DNA of 37,127 nucleotides from assembly GCF_000210075.1 (NCBI RefSeq), contig NC_021017.1, positions 3,021,316-3,058,442 on the forward strand. Reading direction: 5' to 3'. The notes under the pieces were generated by a model that had not been told where the DNA came from, made no database searches, and saw only the letters and a program-made list of their open reading frames with translations. Of this stretch, positions 16,967-25,185 are shown one piece after another. The stretch is from Bacteroides xylanisolvens XB1A. Lineage in GTDB: Bacteria; Bacteroidota; Bacteroidia; Bacteroidales; Bacteroidaceae. The translations under genes were made by a program, and so were the position numbers. Each line of letters starts with the position of its first letter. Within the stretch, counting starts at the first letter, position 1.

Positions 16967-17754
16967 GCAAGAAGTATACCATATTAGAGGCTGCAAAGGA
17001 GGTGTTGTTATCTTTTGACAACCAACCTATGTCTGTAGCAGAAATTTATGCAAAGATTCTTGAACGATCTTTATATACATTTCGAGCCCAAGCCCCTGTA
17101 TCTGTATTAAGAAGTGAACTTAGAAGTCATTCATTAGGTATAGATTTTCCAACTGCATCATCGAAGAAGTATTTCATATATGATGAATCTAGCAGAAAAT
17201 TCCGTGTCAATGAGGAAAATAAAGAGCGAGTAAAGAATACTGCAAAGGAGATGGCTTCTCTACGGACTGTTCGAGAGTTATATCATGAGTATGTAGAAGC
17301 ATTCCAGCAAAAGATCCTTCGTCAATTGAAGAGTCTCAATCCATACGAATTTGAGAAGTTCTGCATGAATCTTTTGGACGTCTATGGTTTCTCTGATTTA
17401 TCAGTTACTCAAAAGAGTAAGGATGGAGGTATTGATGGATTTGGCAAATTAAAAATAGGGTTGGCGCATATGAGTGTAGCGTTCCAATGTAAAAGATGGA
17501 ATGTTGGCTCTGTTGGGAGAAAAGAAATAGATGCGTTTAGAGGCGCCATTCAAGGGGAGTATGAACAAGGAATATTCTTCACTACATCGTCGTTTACCAA
17601 AGATGCTATGGGCTGCTCTATTAAACATGGGGCAGTACCTATAATTCTGATTGATGGCGAAATGATTGTAAAGTTTATGATTGAGAAACAATTTGGAATC
17701 GAACATGAAAATATGCCTATCTACATAAATGCACTAGATCAAGTATTATCATAA
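16963..17754 (+). CDS. HARE-HTH plus Mrr-like PD-(D/E)XK restriction endonuclease
   Basis: Residues 1-75 are a HARE-type winged helix (ILEAAKEVLLSFDNQPMSVA... then KILERSLYTF), a DNA-binding module seen in modification-sensing nucleases. Residues 108-235 are an Mrr-type nuclease domain: NPYEFEKFCMNLLDVYGF, then GGIDGFG (Asp158), then FQCKRW (Lys177, in Q-x-K form), then GIFFTTSSFTKDA. This order is the catalytic core of Mrr-like enzymes, which cut DNA according to its modification state. At 263 aa both domains are complete. It overlaps the previous gene by 4 bases. It is the best candidate in the operon for the DNA-cutting subunit. Confidence 0.87.
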   Translation: MSKKYTILEAAKEVLLSFDNQPMSVAEIYAKILERSLYTFRAQAPVSVLRSELRSHSLGIDFPTASSKKYFIYDESSRKFRVNEENKERVKNTAKEMASLRTVRELYHEYVEAFQQKILRQLKSLNPYEFEKFCMNLLDVYGFSDLSVTQKSKDGGIDGFGKLKIGLAHMSVAFQCKRWNVGSVGRKEIDAFRGAIQGEYEQGIFFTTSSFTKDAMGCSIKHGAVPIILIDGEMIVKFMIEKQFGIEHENMPIYINALDQVLS

Positions 17755-17768
17755 AAAATAATAATATT

Positions 17769-19130
17769 ATGAATACCAATGTAATAGAAGGAAATCCAAC
17801 GAAAAAATTCTTTATTGAGATGATAACTCGGGATATATCCATCGAAGATGCCATTGTTGATTTATTGGATAATTCGATTGATGGTGCAAATCGGATTAAT
17901 TCCGCGATATACGATGGATTGTGGATTAAGTTAACAATAAATGATAAGGAGTTTTCCATAGAGGATAACTGTGGAGGTTTTTCTCTTGAGACAGCTAAAA
18001 AGTATGCTTTTAGATTTGGTCGGCCAGAGGATGCCCCCAAAATGCGAAATAATACAGTAGGCCGATTTGGAATCGGCATGAAACGTTCTCTATTTAAAAT
18101 AGGTAAGCACTTCTCTGTTGAGTCGTTATGTGGTTCTGATCATTTTTTAGTAGATGTAAATGTTGAAGAATGGGAAAAGAAAACAAAGACTGTGACATTG
18201 CCAGGTGAAGATACGCCAACCATGATCGATGATTGGAGTTTCAATTATCACGAGCTTGATAGGGGCGGCGCTTTACAGAACGATGGAACCTTGATCAAGG
18301 TGACAAGCCTGAACCCCGAAGTTCAAGACCTTTTCTCTGACACTCGCTTTATTAGTGAGTTGGCGGAAGATATTCAGCGTTTATTAAATTTCAGCCTTTT
18401 GCGTGGACTCCAAATATATTTAAATGGCACAGCTTTAGAAGGTAAAAAGGTTGAGTTATTAATATCTGATGAATGTATGCCTTATTACGATGAAGGCAAA
18501 GTAAGAGATGTTAAATATAAAATCGTTGCAGGTTTGGGAGAAATAGGCGAGCCTAAAAAATCTGGATGGTATATATACTGCAATGATCGGCTTGTTGTAG
18601 AGGCAGATGAAACAACAATGACGGGCTGGGGACTTTCTTCGATTCCTAAATGGCACGTAAATCATGTGATGTTTAGAGGTATCCTATATTTGGATTCCCA
18701 AGAGACCATGAATCTCCCATTGACAACAACAAAAAAAGGCATTGATACAACTTCAGAGATATATAAGGCCATATTGCCGAGGATGAAAGATGCCATGATT
18801 AATATATTGGATTATCTGAAAAAGATATCATTAATGGGAGATCAAGCTAACAGCTATCGTCGTATGTTATGCGATACGACGGAGAGAGCCTCAGCCGTTG
18901 AGTTGAAGTCTCTATCTTTCGCTGTTAATGGAGAGCCTTTAGTGCATAAAAACTTCATATCTCCTCCGCTTGATGAAGATGTTATTGCACAAAAAAAGAA
19001 TACAGTAAGAATAGCATATGATGTTAATAAGTCTAAGGCAAATGACGCAAAACATCATGCTGAAGCAAGTAGTTATAAAGAGCTTGGGAGTATAACATTT
19101 GATTATTATTTACGAATGGAGGACATCTAG
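17769..19130 (+). CDS. GHKL-type ATPase (MORC/Hsp90-like)
   Basis: A 453-aa protein with the three Bergerat-fold motifs: DLLDNSIDGA (residues 31-40), EDNCGGF (65-71) and the glycine-rich lid VGRFGIGMKRS (97-107). The rest has no clear transducer or toprim domain, so it is not gyrase or MutL; MORC/Hsp90-like defence ATPases are the nearest class. These proteins clamp on DNA or partners when bound to ATP. It starts 14 bases after the nuclease gene, and its stop is separated from the next start by a single base. It probably forms a two-protein unit with the downstream gene. Confidence 0.82.
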   Translation: MNTNVIEGNPTKKFFIEMITRDISIEDAIVDLLDNSIDGANRINSAIYDGLWIKLTINDKEFSIEDNCGGFSLETAKKYAFRFGRPEDAPKMRNNTVGRFGIGMKRSLFKIGKHFSVESLCGSDHFLVDVNVEEWEKKTKTVTLPGEDTPTMIDDWSFNYHELDRGGALQNDGTLIKVTSLNPEVQDLFSDTRFISELAEDIQRLLNFSLLRGLQIYLNGTALEGKKVELLISDECMPYYDEGKVRDVKYKIVAGLGEIGEPKKSGWYIYCNDRLVVEADETTMTGWGLSSIPKWHVNHVMFRGILYLDSQETMNLPLTTTKKGIDTTSEIYKAILPRMKDAMINILDYLKKISLMGDQANSYRRMLCDTTERASAVELKSLSFAVNGEPLVHKNFISPPLDEDVIAQKKNTVRIAYDVNKSKANDAKHHAEASSYKELGSITFDYYLRMEDI

Positions 19131-19131
19131 T

Positions 19132-20064
19132 ATGAAAAGTCCAACAGTTTTAAATTATGAAGTAAGACCCTGCAAATTTGTCGAGAGACGGATGTTACTA
19201 TCTGTGCTCTCTCGCATTATACCATTATTTCAACAGGAGTATCAATATATTGGTTTTGGAGGATTGTCTTTTACAGATTTTAAGATGTTTCATCGAGAAC
19301 TCCATATCAACCAAATGTTCAGCATAGAATACGGATATCCCAAGGAAAAATTAGAATTCAATAAACCGTATTCTTGTATACAGATCCACCCTGGTAGAAG
19401 TATTGATGAATTGAGTAAAATAGATCTAACGAAGCCAAGTATTATATGGCTTGATTATGATGGATGCTTAAATAGCGACATATTTGAAGATTTGGAAATT
19501 ATTTTCAATCGAATTCCACATGGCAGCATATATTTAATCTCCTGCAATCGTCAAATGAGGAATGGAGACAATCAAGAATATACCAAAAGCGAACTTAAAG
19601 AGGTATTTGGGCCGCTTGTTCCATGGGATATAGAAGATAAATGCTGCGTAGATTCTAAAGCTCCGTATACTATTCGAAGAATGCTAGAACTCGATTGCAT
19701 AAATACTATTAAGGATAGGAATAGGATGTTGGAACATAGGTTGAAATTTGAGCCTATCTTTAATATTACATATGAGGAATATAGAGGAGCCAGAATGTTT
19801 ACATACGGAGGTGTTGTTTTGAATGAAAGTTTTAATGAAAAGTTATTGCATTTCGAAGAATTTGATTTTGTAGGGACACCAGATCCTTATAAAATAGAGA
19901 TTCCTAATCTCACTTACAGAGAAGCAATGGCTTTAAATCAAGCATTAAATATAGAAGATCAAGAAACACTTTTAATCTCAAAGAAGATACTCAAAGAAGA
20001 AGACATCAGAAAATATAAGAAATGCTATAAGTACCTACCTAATTTCTATGATGTTAGAATTTAG
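19132..20064 (+). CDS. protein with methyltransferase-like glycine motif, last gene of the operon
   Basis: The start at 19132 is chosen because GGAGG at 19118-19122 lies the right distance upstream and the codon follows the previous stop by one base. The 310-aa product has YIGFGGLSFTDF near residues 38-49, a glycine-rich loop after a beta strand that looks like the SAM-binding G-x-G motif of Rossmann methyltransferases. SIEYGY follows in the place of motif II, and SIIWLDYDGCL (near 102-112) in the place of motif IV. No DNA-methylase catalytic motif (N/DPPY or PC) is seen. I have not matched it to a named family; a SAM-binding or NTP-binding partner of the GHKL ATPase is the working guess. Confidence 0.65.
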   Translation: MKSPTVLNYEVRPCKFVERRMLLSVLSRIIPLFQQEYQYIGFGGLSFTDFKMFHRELHINQMFSIEYGYPKEKLEFNKPYSCIQIHPGRSIDELSKIDLTKPSIIWLDYDGCLNSDIFEDLEIIFNRIPHGSIYLISCNRQMRNGDNQEYTKSELKEVFGPLVPWDIEDKCCVDSKAPYTIRRMLELDCINTIKDRNRMLEHRLKFEPIFNITYEEYRGARMFTYGGVVLNESFNEKLLHFEEFDFVGTPDPYKIEIPNLTYREAMALNQALNIEDQETLLISKKILKEEDIRKYKKCYKYLPNFYDVRI

Positions 20065-20160
20065 TAAAAGGCTGTGAATATGGAAAATATGGCATGGGAA
20101 ATAAATAGTAGTTTCAGGTCATATAGAAGTAAGAACATTCTGAAAACAATAAAAAAATAG

Positions 20161-20196
20161 AGAGGCTGTTTCAAATAGGACCTTGAAACAGCCTCT
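20161..20196. terminator. terminator at the end of the dnd operon
   Basis: A perfect 13-bp stem (20161-20173 with 20184-20196) with a 10-nt loop. A runs precede the left arm, so it can work in both directions. It lies 97 bases after the last dnd-operon gene and 18 bases before the end of the opposite-strand gene cluster, closing both. Confidence 0.8.
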
Positions 20197-20213
20197 TCAT
20201 TAAGAAGTCTACA

Positions 20214-20618
20214 TTACACCTCCAGCTCCTTCAACGGCAATCCATAATTATATTGTCTGAAAAGTCCTCTGTGGATAAGTTTCAGACCAAGGGTCTGATA
20301 ATACTTGTAGTCGTCATCCTCGGTGCAGAGGTATTTGTAACCATAGCGCGGGGCGTACTCCTTGAAGAAGCGGGCAAGGTCTTTCAGGTTTTCCTGCTGG
20401 TTTCGTTTGAAGTTGCTGCGTACAATGATAATGCTCCAGTCGGGGATGCTGCCAACACCACAACTGTATTCCCAGAAACGGATATATAAATCCATTTCGT
20501 CTACATGGACGGAAACACATATGCCGTTGGCGTTGTGCATGACGGAACAGCAGTTTCTGTAACCGAATCTCTCACACAAATAGAGATTGAAATCGTAAAT
20601 AAAATCGGAATAGTTCAT
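20214..20618 (-). CDS. hypothetical protein downstream of the relaxase
   Basis: A 134-aa product starting MNYSDFIYDFNLYLCERFGY and rich in Tyr and aromatic residues. No family is recognised, and no signal peptide or membrane helix is seen. It is the last gene of the mobilisation cluster, 35 bases after the relaxase gene, and ends at the shared terminator. Proteins of similar position are common tails of Bacteroides mobilisable elements, with unknown role. Confidence 0.7.
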   Translation of the reverse strand: MNYSDFIYDFNLYLCERFGYRNCCSVMHNANGICVSVHVDEMDLYIRFWEYSCGVGSIPDWSIIIVRSNFKRNQQENLKDLARFFKEYAPRYGYKYLCTEDDDYKYYQTLGLKLIHRGLFRQYNYGLPLKELEV

Positions 20619-20653
20619 AATAATTTGAATTTTGATGGTTAATAAAAAATTGA

Positions 20654-21592
20654 TTATAGACTGAAACCTCGCTTGCGTTTCGGTTTCTTTTTCTTCTTTT
20701 TAAGCCGGTTGGCCTGTATCGCTTCCTCCGTATCATAATCCGTAGGAGAGGGCGTGAACAATCCCACACTGATGCTGGAATGATTCTCCTGCTGGTATTC
20801 ATGACGAGGTTCCTCGCGTATGGTTTCTACCTGTGACTGACGCTGGTTCATGGTAGCAGAAAGAGCGTTATATCTCAGCTCCTGGTCGATGTTCAGGAAA
20901 CTGAACTGGCGGTCAATCTTGGAACCGCTAAAGGTCAGTTGGTCACATGTGAACTTGACACCTTGCATCTCTCCGGTCGTGCGACTTTGCTTCCATTGCG
21001 TATCAATTCCGTACTTCCGTAAGGCCAGTCGCAGCTCACTCCAGCTTCGGGCGTTCGGAACTTCTCGTTTCAAGGCATGATAGATAAAATACTTTACCTT
21101 GTCGTGATGACGTAACCGCATGAAATTGACATGCTCTTTTCCTTCGGCAAAATGCAAGCGGTAACGAGCTGTTAGCATCTTGCAGACCTTTTCATTCCGG
21201 TAACGGTCGTTCTTGTCGCTAATGGTGCGGCCGTCATTATCCACCCGGTTGTAAACGATATGACAATGTGGATGGTCACGGTCGGTATGTCGAGCGATGA
21301 TGAACTGCGTGTTCTCGATTCCCATTAGCTTCATATAGTCGTGGGCGATTCTTAGCATCAGTCCATCATCGTCACGGATGCGGTCTCCGTCTTCTGCGGA
21401 GAAACTCAATGATATATGGCCGACCGTGTTCTTGACCTTGTCGTTCAGTAAAGTCTGCAACTCGAATTGTTCTGCTATTTCTTCAGGTGAACCGTAGACA
21501 CCAACTGCTTTCAGCAGACGCGATTTATCTTCTTTCAGCACATAGTTTACGCACCCGGAAAACGATGTGCCCTTGACAATTTTACCGATCAT
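20654..21592 (-). CDS. MobA/VirD2-like relaxase
   Basis: The 312-aa protein has the relaxase layout. A catalytic tyrosine lies in GCVNYVLKED (Tyr17). The histidine triad motif HTDRDHPHCHIVYNRVD (about 101-117) coordinates the metal. Relaxases nick at oriT and carry the strand into the recipient. The C-terminal 60 residues are basic (KKKKKKPKRKRG). It overlaps the MobC-like gene by 11 bases. It belongs to the MobP/MobB type used by Bacteroides mobilisable elements that depend on conjugation genes supplied in trans, here perhaps by the CTnDOT-like genes at 33-37 kb. Confidence 0.92.
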   Translation of the reverse strand: MIGKIVKGTSFSGCVNYVLKEDKSRLLKAVGVYGSPEEIAEQFELQTLLNDKVKNTVGHISLSFSAEDGDRIRDDDGLMLRIAHDYMKLMGIENTQFIIARHTDRDHPHCHIVYNRVDNDGRTISDKNDRYRNEKVCKMLTARYRLHFAEGKEHVNFMRLRHHDKVKYFIYHALKREVPNARSWSELRLALRKYGIDTQWKQSRTTGEMQGVKFTCDQLTFSGSKIDRQFSFLNIDQELRYNALSATMNQRQSQVETIREEPRHEYQQENHSSISVGLFTPSPTDYDTEEAIQANRLKKKKKKPKRKRGFSL

Positions 21593-21890
21593 CTTTGAGC
21601 TGTTTTATGAGTTGTGAAATCTGTTGAACGGCGGTACTGCACTCATCAGCCACACGATAAAAACCGTAAGCATTGGCTCGTCTGGCAAGCTGGTTCAGAT
21701 TTGTGCTTTCGCCAATCAGTTTTCGGATGATGTCAAGATTTTCTCTTGTAATTCGTTCACGCACTGTACCGTGTTCGATAAGTGAACGCACTACTTCGCT
21801 TTGACTGCGTTTGCTGCGTCGGCTGAGTGCTCTAAGCCAGCCGAATTGTTCGTCTGTAAGACGGATTGTAACTGTATTTTTCTTGTCCAT
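21582..21890 (-). CDS. MobC-like relaxosome accessory protein
   Basis: A 102-aa protein. It opens with a ribbon-helix-helix motif (TVTIRLTDEQFGWLRALSRR) and contains NLNQLARRANAYGF, the signature of bacterial MobC mobilisation proteins (PF05713 type). These bind near oriT and help the relaxase open the duplex. It is directly upstream of the relaxase, with an 11-base overlap, and directly downstream of a region rich in inverted repeats, the expected oriT. The length is normal for the family. Confidence 0.88.
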   Translation of the reverse strand: MDKKNTVTIRLTDEQFGWLRALSRRSKRSQSEVVRSLIEHGTVRERITRENLDIIRKLIGESTNLNQLARRANAYGFYRVADECSTAVQQISQLIKQLKDDR

Positions 21891-21934
21891 AATATTTGCT
21901 TTTGAGATTAATAATTGTGACCATCGGGAGCCGT

Positions 21935-21996
21935 CTCACCTTCTTTTGAGGTGAGCAAGTGGCCGGGAAATGTAATACACCGGCATAAACTTGCTC
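21935..21996. other. candidate origin of transfer (oriT)
   Basis: The gap between the MobC-like gene and the primase-like gene holds nested inverted repeats: 21935-21941 with 21949-21955, and 21953-21960 with 21989-21996, the latter enclosing a 5-bp pair at 21962-21966 and 21981-21985. Bacteroides oriT sequences usually lie just upstream of mobC/mobA genes and carry such repeats. The nick site cannot be read off. Confidence 0.5.
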
Positions 21997-22029
21997 CAGT
22001 GAAAAAGAAGTGAATCATACATCTGAAAG

Positions 22030-23103
22030 TCATCGTTTGAAAAGTCCTTTCCGGGTATGTTGAACCATTGCTGAAAGCGGTACTTTCTCCACATTGACAA
22101 GCTGCAAATCGAAGGTTTCGACCAGTGTTTCCAAGGCCGGATTCAACGTGATAAGACGATTGAGAATAGCCTCCTTTGTCTCTTCTCTCAGCAGAAAATC
22201 GGCGATGTCATAACCTGCATCCCGTTCTTCTTTTGTCGCATTTCTTTCCATAAAATCGAAGAGAGAAACTTCTATTCCCAGGCTCCGGATCATCTCCATT
22301 TTACTGTTCCAATAGTCGGTCGCCCCCAGGTCGGGGAAGAGCAGGACACGTCGGTTTCTCAATACGCTCATGGCGTCCCGATTGAACGCTCCGTTCTTTC
22401 CGCCCGAAGCAATCCAGAGGTATTGCGGCAGATAGAAGCTGGAAATCAAAGCGCTTTTCTCACTCTCCACAAGGGCAACTGGACGCTGCTGGTCGGAGGC
22501 CAAAAGATGCTCGCCAAACAAACATTGCCGGAGGTTGAAATTCTCTTTTTTCAAAAGGGAATGTACCCACGTGATGTAGTTGTGCGGCTTTTTAATCCGT
22601 CTTCCGTTTTCAGGATTGTAAAGCATCACTTTCCCAGTGCGTACTCGTCCGGAAATATCCACTTGCCAGAAGACCGTAGCTCCCGGCCAATGCTTTGAGG
22701 TTCCCACATGGTAGCGCAACATCAGCTCCTCGGTAGCCTCCTGCCCGAAATGAAAACTCAGGAACTGAAACAGCTTGTTCGTGTGATACAGTTTCAGGGA
22801 TTGCCTCATGATTTCCGGCTCAATGAAGGATGGTGCAGGAGGCAGACTGATGCGTGGCTTTGACACCGGTACAAACTCTTCACTCAATCGTTCCTTGGCC
22901 ATCGGGTTCTCGTCAAAGTACATTTTGGGCGTATAGTTGTAGCCGCACTTCTGTTCATGGTTGCATCGCCCTACATAATCAGGAAAGTTTATTTGCTTTT
23001 CCGTATCGATGTATTTGGCGAAACAACTTTTGCGGTGGCAGTTCGGACATGTATGCCGGGTGCTGACACCTTTGTATGGTTCTAATGTGAATCTGTAGCT
23101 CAT
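22030..23103 (-). CDS. zinc-ribbon, DUF6371/toprim-like primase-type protein
   Basis: The start is the ATG at 23101-23103; a longer GTG start at 23133 would begin inside a large inverted repeat and is less likely. The 357-aa protein begins with a zinc ribbon (Cys19, Cys22, Cys27, Cys47, Cys53; CPNCHRKSC ... CNHEQKCGY) like those of CHC2 primases. It ends with a toprim-like part with VALVESEKSALI and RVLLFPDLGA. Together with the DUF3987 gene upstream it forms the usual replication pair of Bacteroides mobilisable elements. Confidence 0.82.
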   Translation of the reverse strand: MSYRFTLEPYKGVSTRHTCPNCHRKSCFAKYIDTEKQINFPDYVGRCNHEQKCGYNYTPKMYFDENPMAKERLSEEFVPVSKPRISLPPAPSFIEPEIMRQSLKLYHTNKLFQFLSFHFGQEATEELMLRYHVGTSKHWPGATVFWQVDISGRVRTGKVMLYNPENGRRIKKPHNYITWVHSLLKKENFNLRQCLFGEHLLASDQQRPVALVESEKSALISSFYLPQYLWIASGGKNGAFNRDAMSVLRNRRVLLFPDLGATDYWNSKMEMIRSLGIEVSLFDFMERNATKEERDAGYDIADFLLREETKEAILNRLITLNPALETLVETFDLQLVNVEKVPLSAMVQHTRKGLFKR

Positions 23104-23121
23104 TTTTCTTTCTGTTTGGAT

Positions 23122-23182
23122 GTTACTATGCACATTTTCGCAACTTCACAAACCCCTCGGTTGCGAAAATGTGCATAGTAAC
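23122..23182. repeat. perfect 23-bp inverted repeat between two primase-type genes
   Basis: Arms 23122-23144 and 23160-23182 are exact reverse complements, separated by 15 bases. The hairpin lies 4 bases beyond the stop codon of the DUF3987 gene and 19 bases before the chosen start of the zinc-ribbon gene, both on the minus strand. There is no T tract directly after it. It could attenuate the downstream gene, protect the transcript end, or serve as a binding site or single-strand origin. Confidence 0.9.
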
Positions 23183-23186
23183 AGGT

Positions 23187-24560
23187 TTATTTACTGTATT
23201 CTCCATGATTCTCTTTTCTGAATAATGTTCCAATGTGGCGTTTTAGAAACATCTTGAAAGCATGCTCCTTCATCCCGTAACTTTCAGCAATGCCGATACC
23301 TTCTGCCGTCGTAAATCTCTGAGGCAGGTTCAGGTAGATGTTGCGGTGCAATTCGCTCAACTGTTCCTGACTGACGGCTGTCTGCACTTTTACGGCTGTG
23401 GTCCGGAAATATTCAGTCAGCAGAATGGCACGGTTCACGCTTTCAAGGTCAATCGTATGCTTGTCACACTCTCCGCAAGTCCATCGGGCAAGCTGGATAA
23501 TCAGACAAAACCGGATAATGTAGATTTCCAGTTTGCAGTAAATACCGACCAAAGCATCATTGGTTTCCATATCACATTGGCGTGCATTTTCGTGCTGCCA
23601 GCCGTAAAGCCGCTGCTTGGCGTCTTCATCGAATGGCAGGCATTGAGGCTGCAACTCATTATTCTCGTCAAGCGAATAATCCTGTGCAATCAGCTTGTTT
23701 ATAATCTGTTGCCATTGGATTTCCAGTTCTTCAGGAGTTTCCCGGTCGTTCCATCTGCTTTTCAAAACAGATTCAGGCATCACGAAAAGAATACGGTCTA
23801 TGAAACCGTTACTCGAACGTTCGCCCTTGACCAGTTCGCCCAAAATCTTCTTTTGAATGGTACCGATAACAGAGATATAGGGGCGTCTGATAAAAATGGA
23901 ACTTTGCGCACTCTTGCGGTCGGAAATCGTGGGCTTGGCATTGAACACCGAAAGCCAGAATTGTTCTTCCGAACCGTTATTGTAGCGGTTGAAGTTCTTG
24001 AACCAGGCAGATAGCTCGTCCGACCAAAGGCAGAGTCCTCTGGGATTCTGGGCATGTATCAGGCTCAATCCTTCGGGAGTGATATCTGAAACAAGAAAGC
24101 GTCTGCGCACGGGAGCCTGCGGAAATTCATCCAAACCAGCTTCCATGCGTTCCTTTTTGCTCATGGACATAGTGCGTTCATACTCGGCATACAACTTCTG
24201 ATACTCCTGATTCTGACAATAGTCGTGCTCAATGAACGGTTGGAAAGCGAAGCTCAGCGGATGACTCTTATTGGCCCCGGGGCGACCAATCAGAGCCATA
24301 TACAGGATGGGACTTTCCAGCCAGTTGCGCTTCACCTGCACCAGATGGGAGTTGCCAATCCCCACGGCAATGGCTGCAAGGATAGCCGCAGCAACATAAT
24401 CCACGGGATAGCCCTGACAATCGTGTAAACTGCTGATGATACGCTGAATCTTGATAGGAAAGATTTCTATCGGGAACTCACCACCAGACATTCTGGCTCC
24501 GATACGCACAGCCTCGCCGATAATACCTTCAGCTGTTAATTTGGAGGTTTTCATATCCAT
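23187..24560 (-). CDS. DUF3987-type primase/helicase-like protein
   Basis: The start is the ATG at 24558-24560 (MDMKTSKLTAEGIIGEAVRI), six bases beyond the stop of the HTH gene. The 457-aa protein has a Walker A-like GRPGANKSHP (near residues 92-101) and the DUF3987 flow: VAAAILAAIAVGIGN before it, then RRRFLVSDITPEGL and LWSDELSAWFKNFNRY after it. DUF3987 proteins are replication helicase/primase-like and are encoded in Bacteroides mobilisable elements beside a zinc-ribbon toprim protein. It probably supports replication of the excised element. Confidence 0.85.
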   Translation of the reverse strand: MDMKTSKLTAEGIIGEAVRIGARMSGGEFPIEIFPIKIQRIISSLHDCQGYPVDYVAAAILAAIAVGIGNSHLVQVKRNWLESPILYMALIGRPGANKSHPLSFAFQPFIEHDYCQNQEYQKLYAEYERTMSMSKKERMEAGLDEFPQAPVRRRFLVSDITPEGLSLIHAQNPRGLCLWSDELSAWFKNFNRYNNGSEEQFWLSVFNAKPTISDRKSAQSSIFIRRPYISVIGTIQKKILGELVKGERSSNGFIDRILFVMPESVLKSRWNDRETPEELEIQWQQIINKLIAQDYSLDENNELQPQCLPFDEDAKQRLYGWQHENARQCDMETNDALVGIYCKLEIYIIRFCLIIQLARWTCGECDKHTIDLESVNRAILLTEYFRTTAVKVQTAVSQEQLSELHRNIYLNLPQRFTTAEGIGIAESYGMKEHAFKMFLKRHIGTLFRKENHGEYSK

Positions 24561-24565
24561 GCAAA

Positions 24566-24934
24566 TCAAAAGTTATAACCTCCTTTTGGTTTGCGTTTCG
24601 CTCCATGTACTATCTCCGCTGCCTGTTCCTGGAGCGACATTGCCTGCATCTGCTTGCGCCCGGACTCAATCCATTGCAGTAACTCATCTTCATAGAAGTA
24701 GAGTTTTTTCCCTCGTTTGTAAGCCGGAATCAGTCCTTTACGCGCAAGCGTGTAAATGGTAGGCTTCGCCTTTCGTGTGATTTTACAAGCTTCGTCAATT
24801 TCAATAAGACGATGCTTGTCGGAAGAAACCTGCGGTTGCAGTGCCGCTACCATTTGCCGGATTTGTTCCATCTGTTCCGTGAGATAACCTACCGCCTGCG
24901 GCAGCTTATCAAAAGTGATCTGTTCGTTTGCCAT
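24566..24934 (-). CDS. excisionase-like HTH_17 DNA-binding protein
   Basis: A 122-aa protein with a MerR/excisionase-type winged HTH at about residues 46-95 (LIEIDEACKITRKAKPTIYT, then GLIPAYKRGKKLYFYEDELL). Proteins of this kind act as excisionases or operon regulators in Bacteroides elements. A short coiled N-terminal part (MEQIRQMVAAL) may allow dimerisation. It is the first gene of the minus-strand module. A promoter-region motif 39 bases upstream is shared with the integrase gene, implying joint control of excision and replication. Confidence 0.85.
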   Translation of the reverse strand: MANEQITFDKLPQAVGYLTEQMEQIRQMVAALQPQVSSDKHRLIEIDEACKITRKAKPTIYTLARKGLIPAYKRGKKLYFYEDELLQWIESGRKQMQAMSLQEQAAEIVHGAKRKPKGGYNF

Positions 24935-24972
24935 ACGTACTCGTTTTTAATTGTTCGCTGGCAAAGGAAATT

Positions 24973-25001
24973 GGTGTTTTGATGGTGGAAAACATCACCG
25001 G
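24973..25001 (-). promoter_or_regulatory. regulatory motif shared with the integrase promoter, copy 1
   Basis: A 29-base block upstream of the HTH gene closely matches the block at 29624-29652 upstream of the integrase (identical at about 23 of 29 positions, including GGTGTT, TGATGGTGG and ATCACCGG). Both copies are followed on the coding strand by a TTTG-containing, -7-like element at the same distance. It looks like a common operator or activator site. Confidence 0.6.
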
Positions 25002-25185
25002 AATATAACTGTGAGATAACTTTTGGTGGTGATTGGTATGACTAAACAGTTGAAATACAACAAGTATATTACCTACTTTTAGTGTTAGACCAATAACTAT
25101 TAATGGATATTGATAAGAAAAAATAGCCTCTCGATAAAAAGTGAAATGTGTGATGATAAATTATGAATAGTAAAAATTCTATTTA

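Noticed and set aside
23262..24014. 250-codon open frame on the plus strand
   Set aside because: Mirror frame of the DUF3987 gene, whose motifs and operon context are clear.
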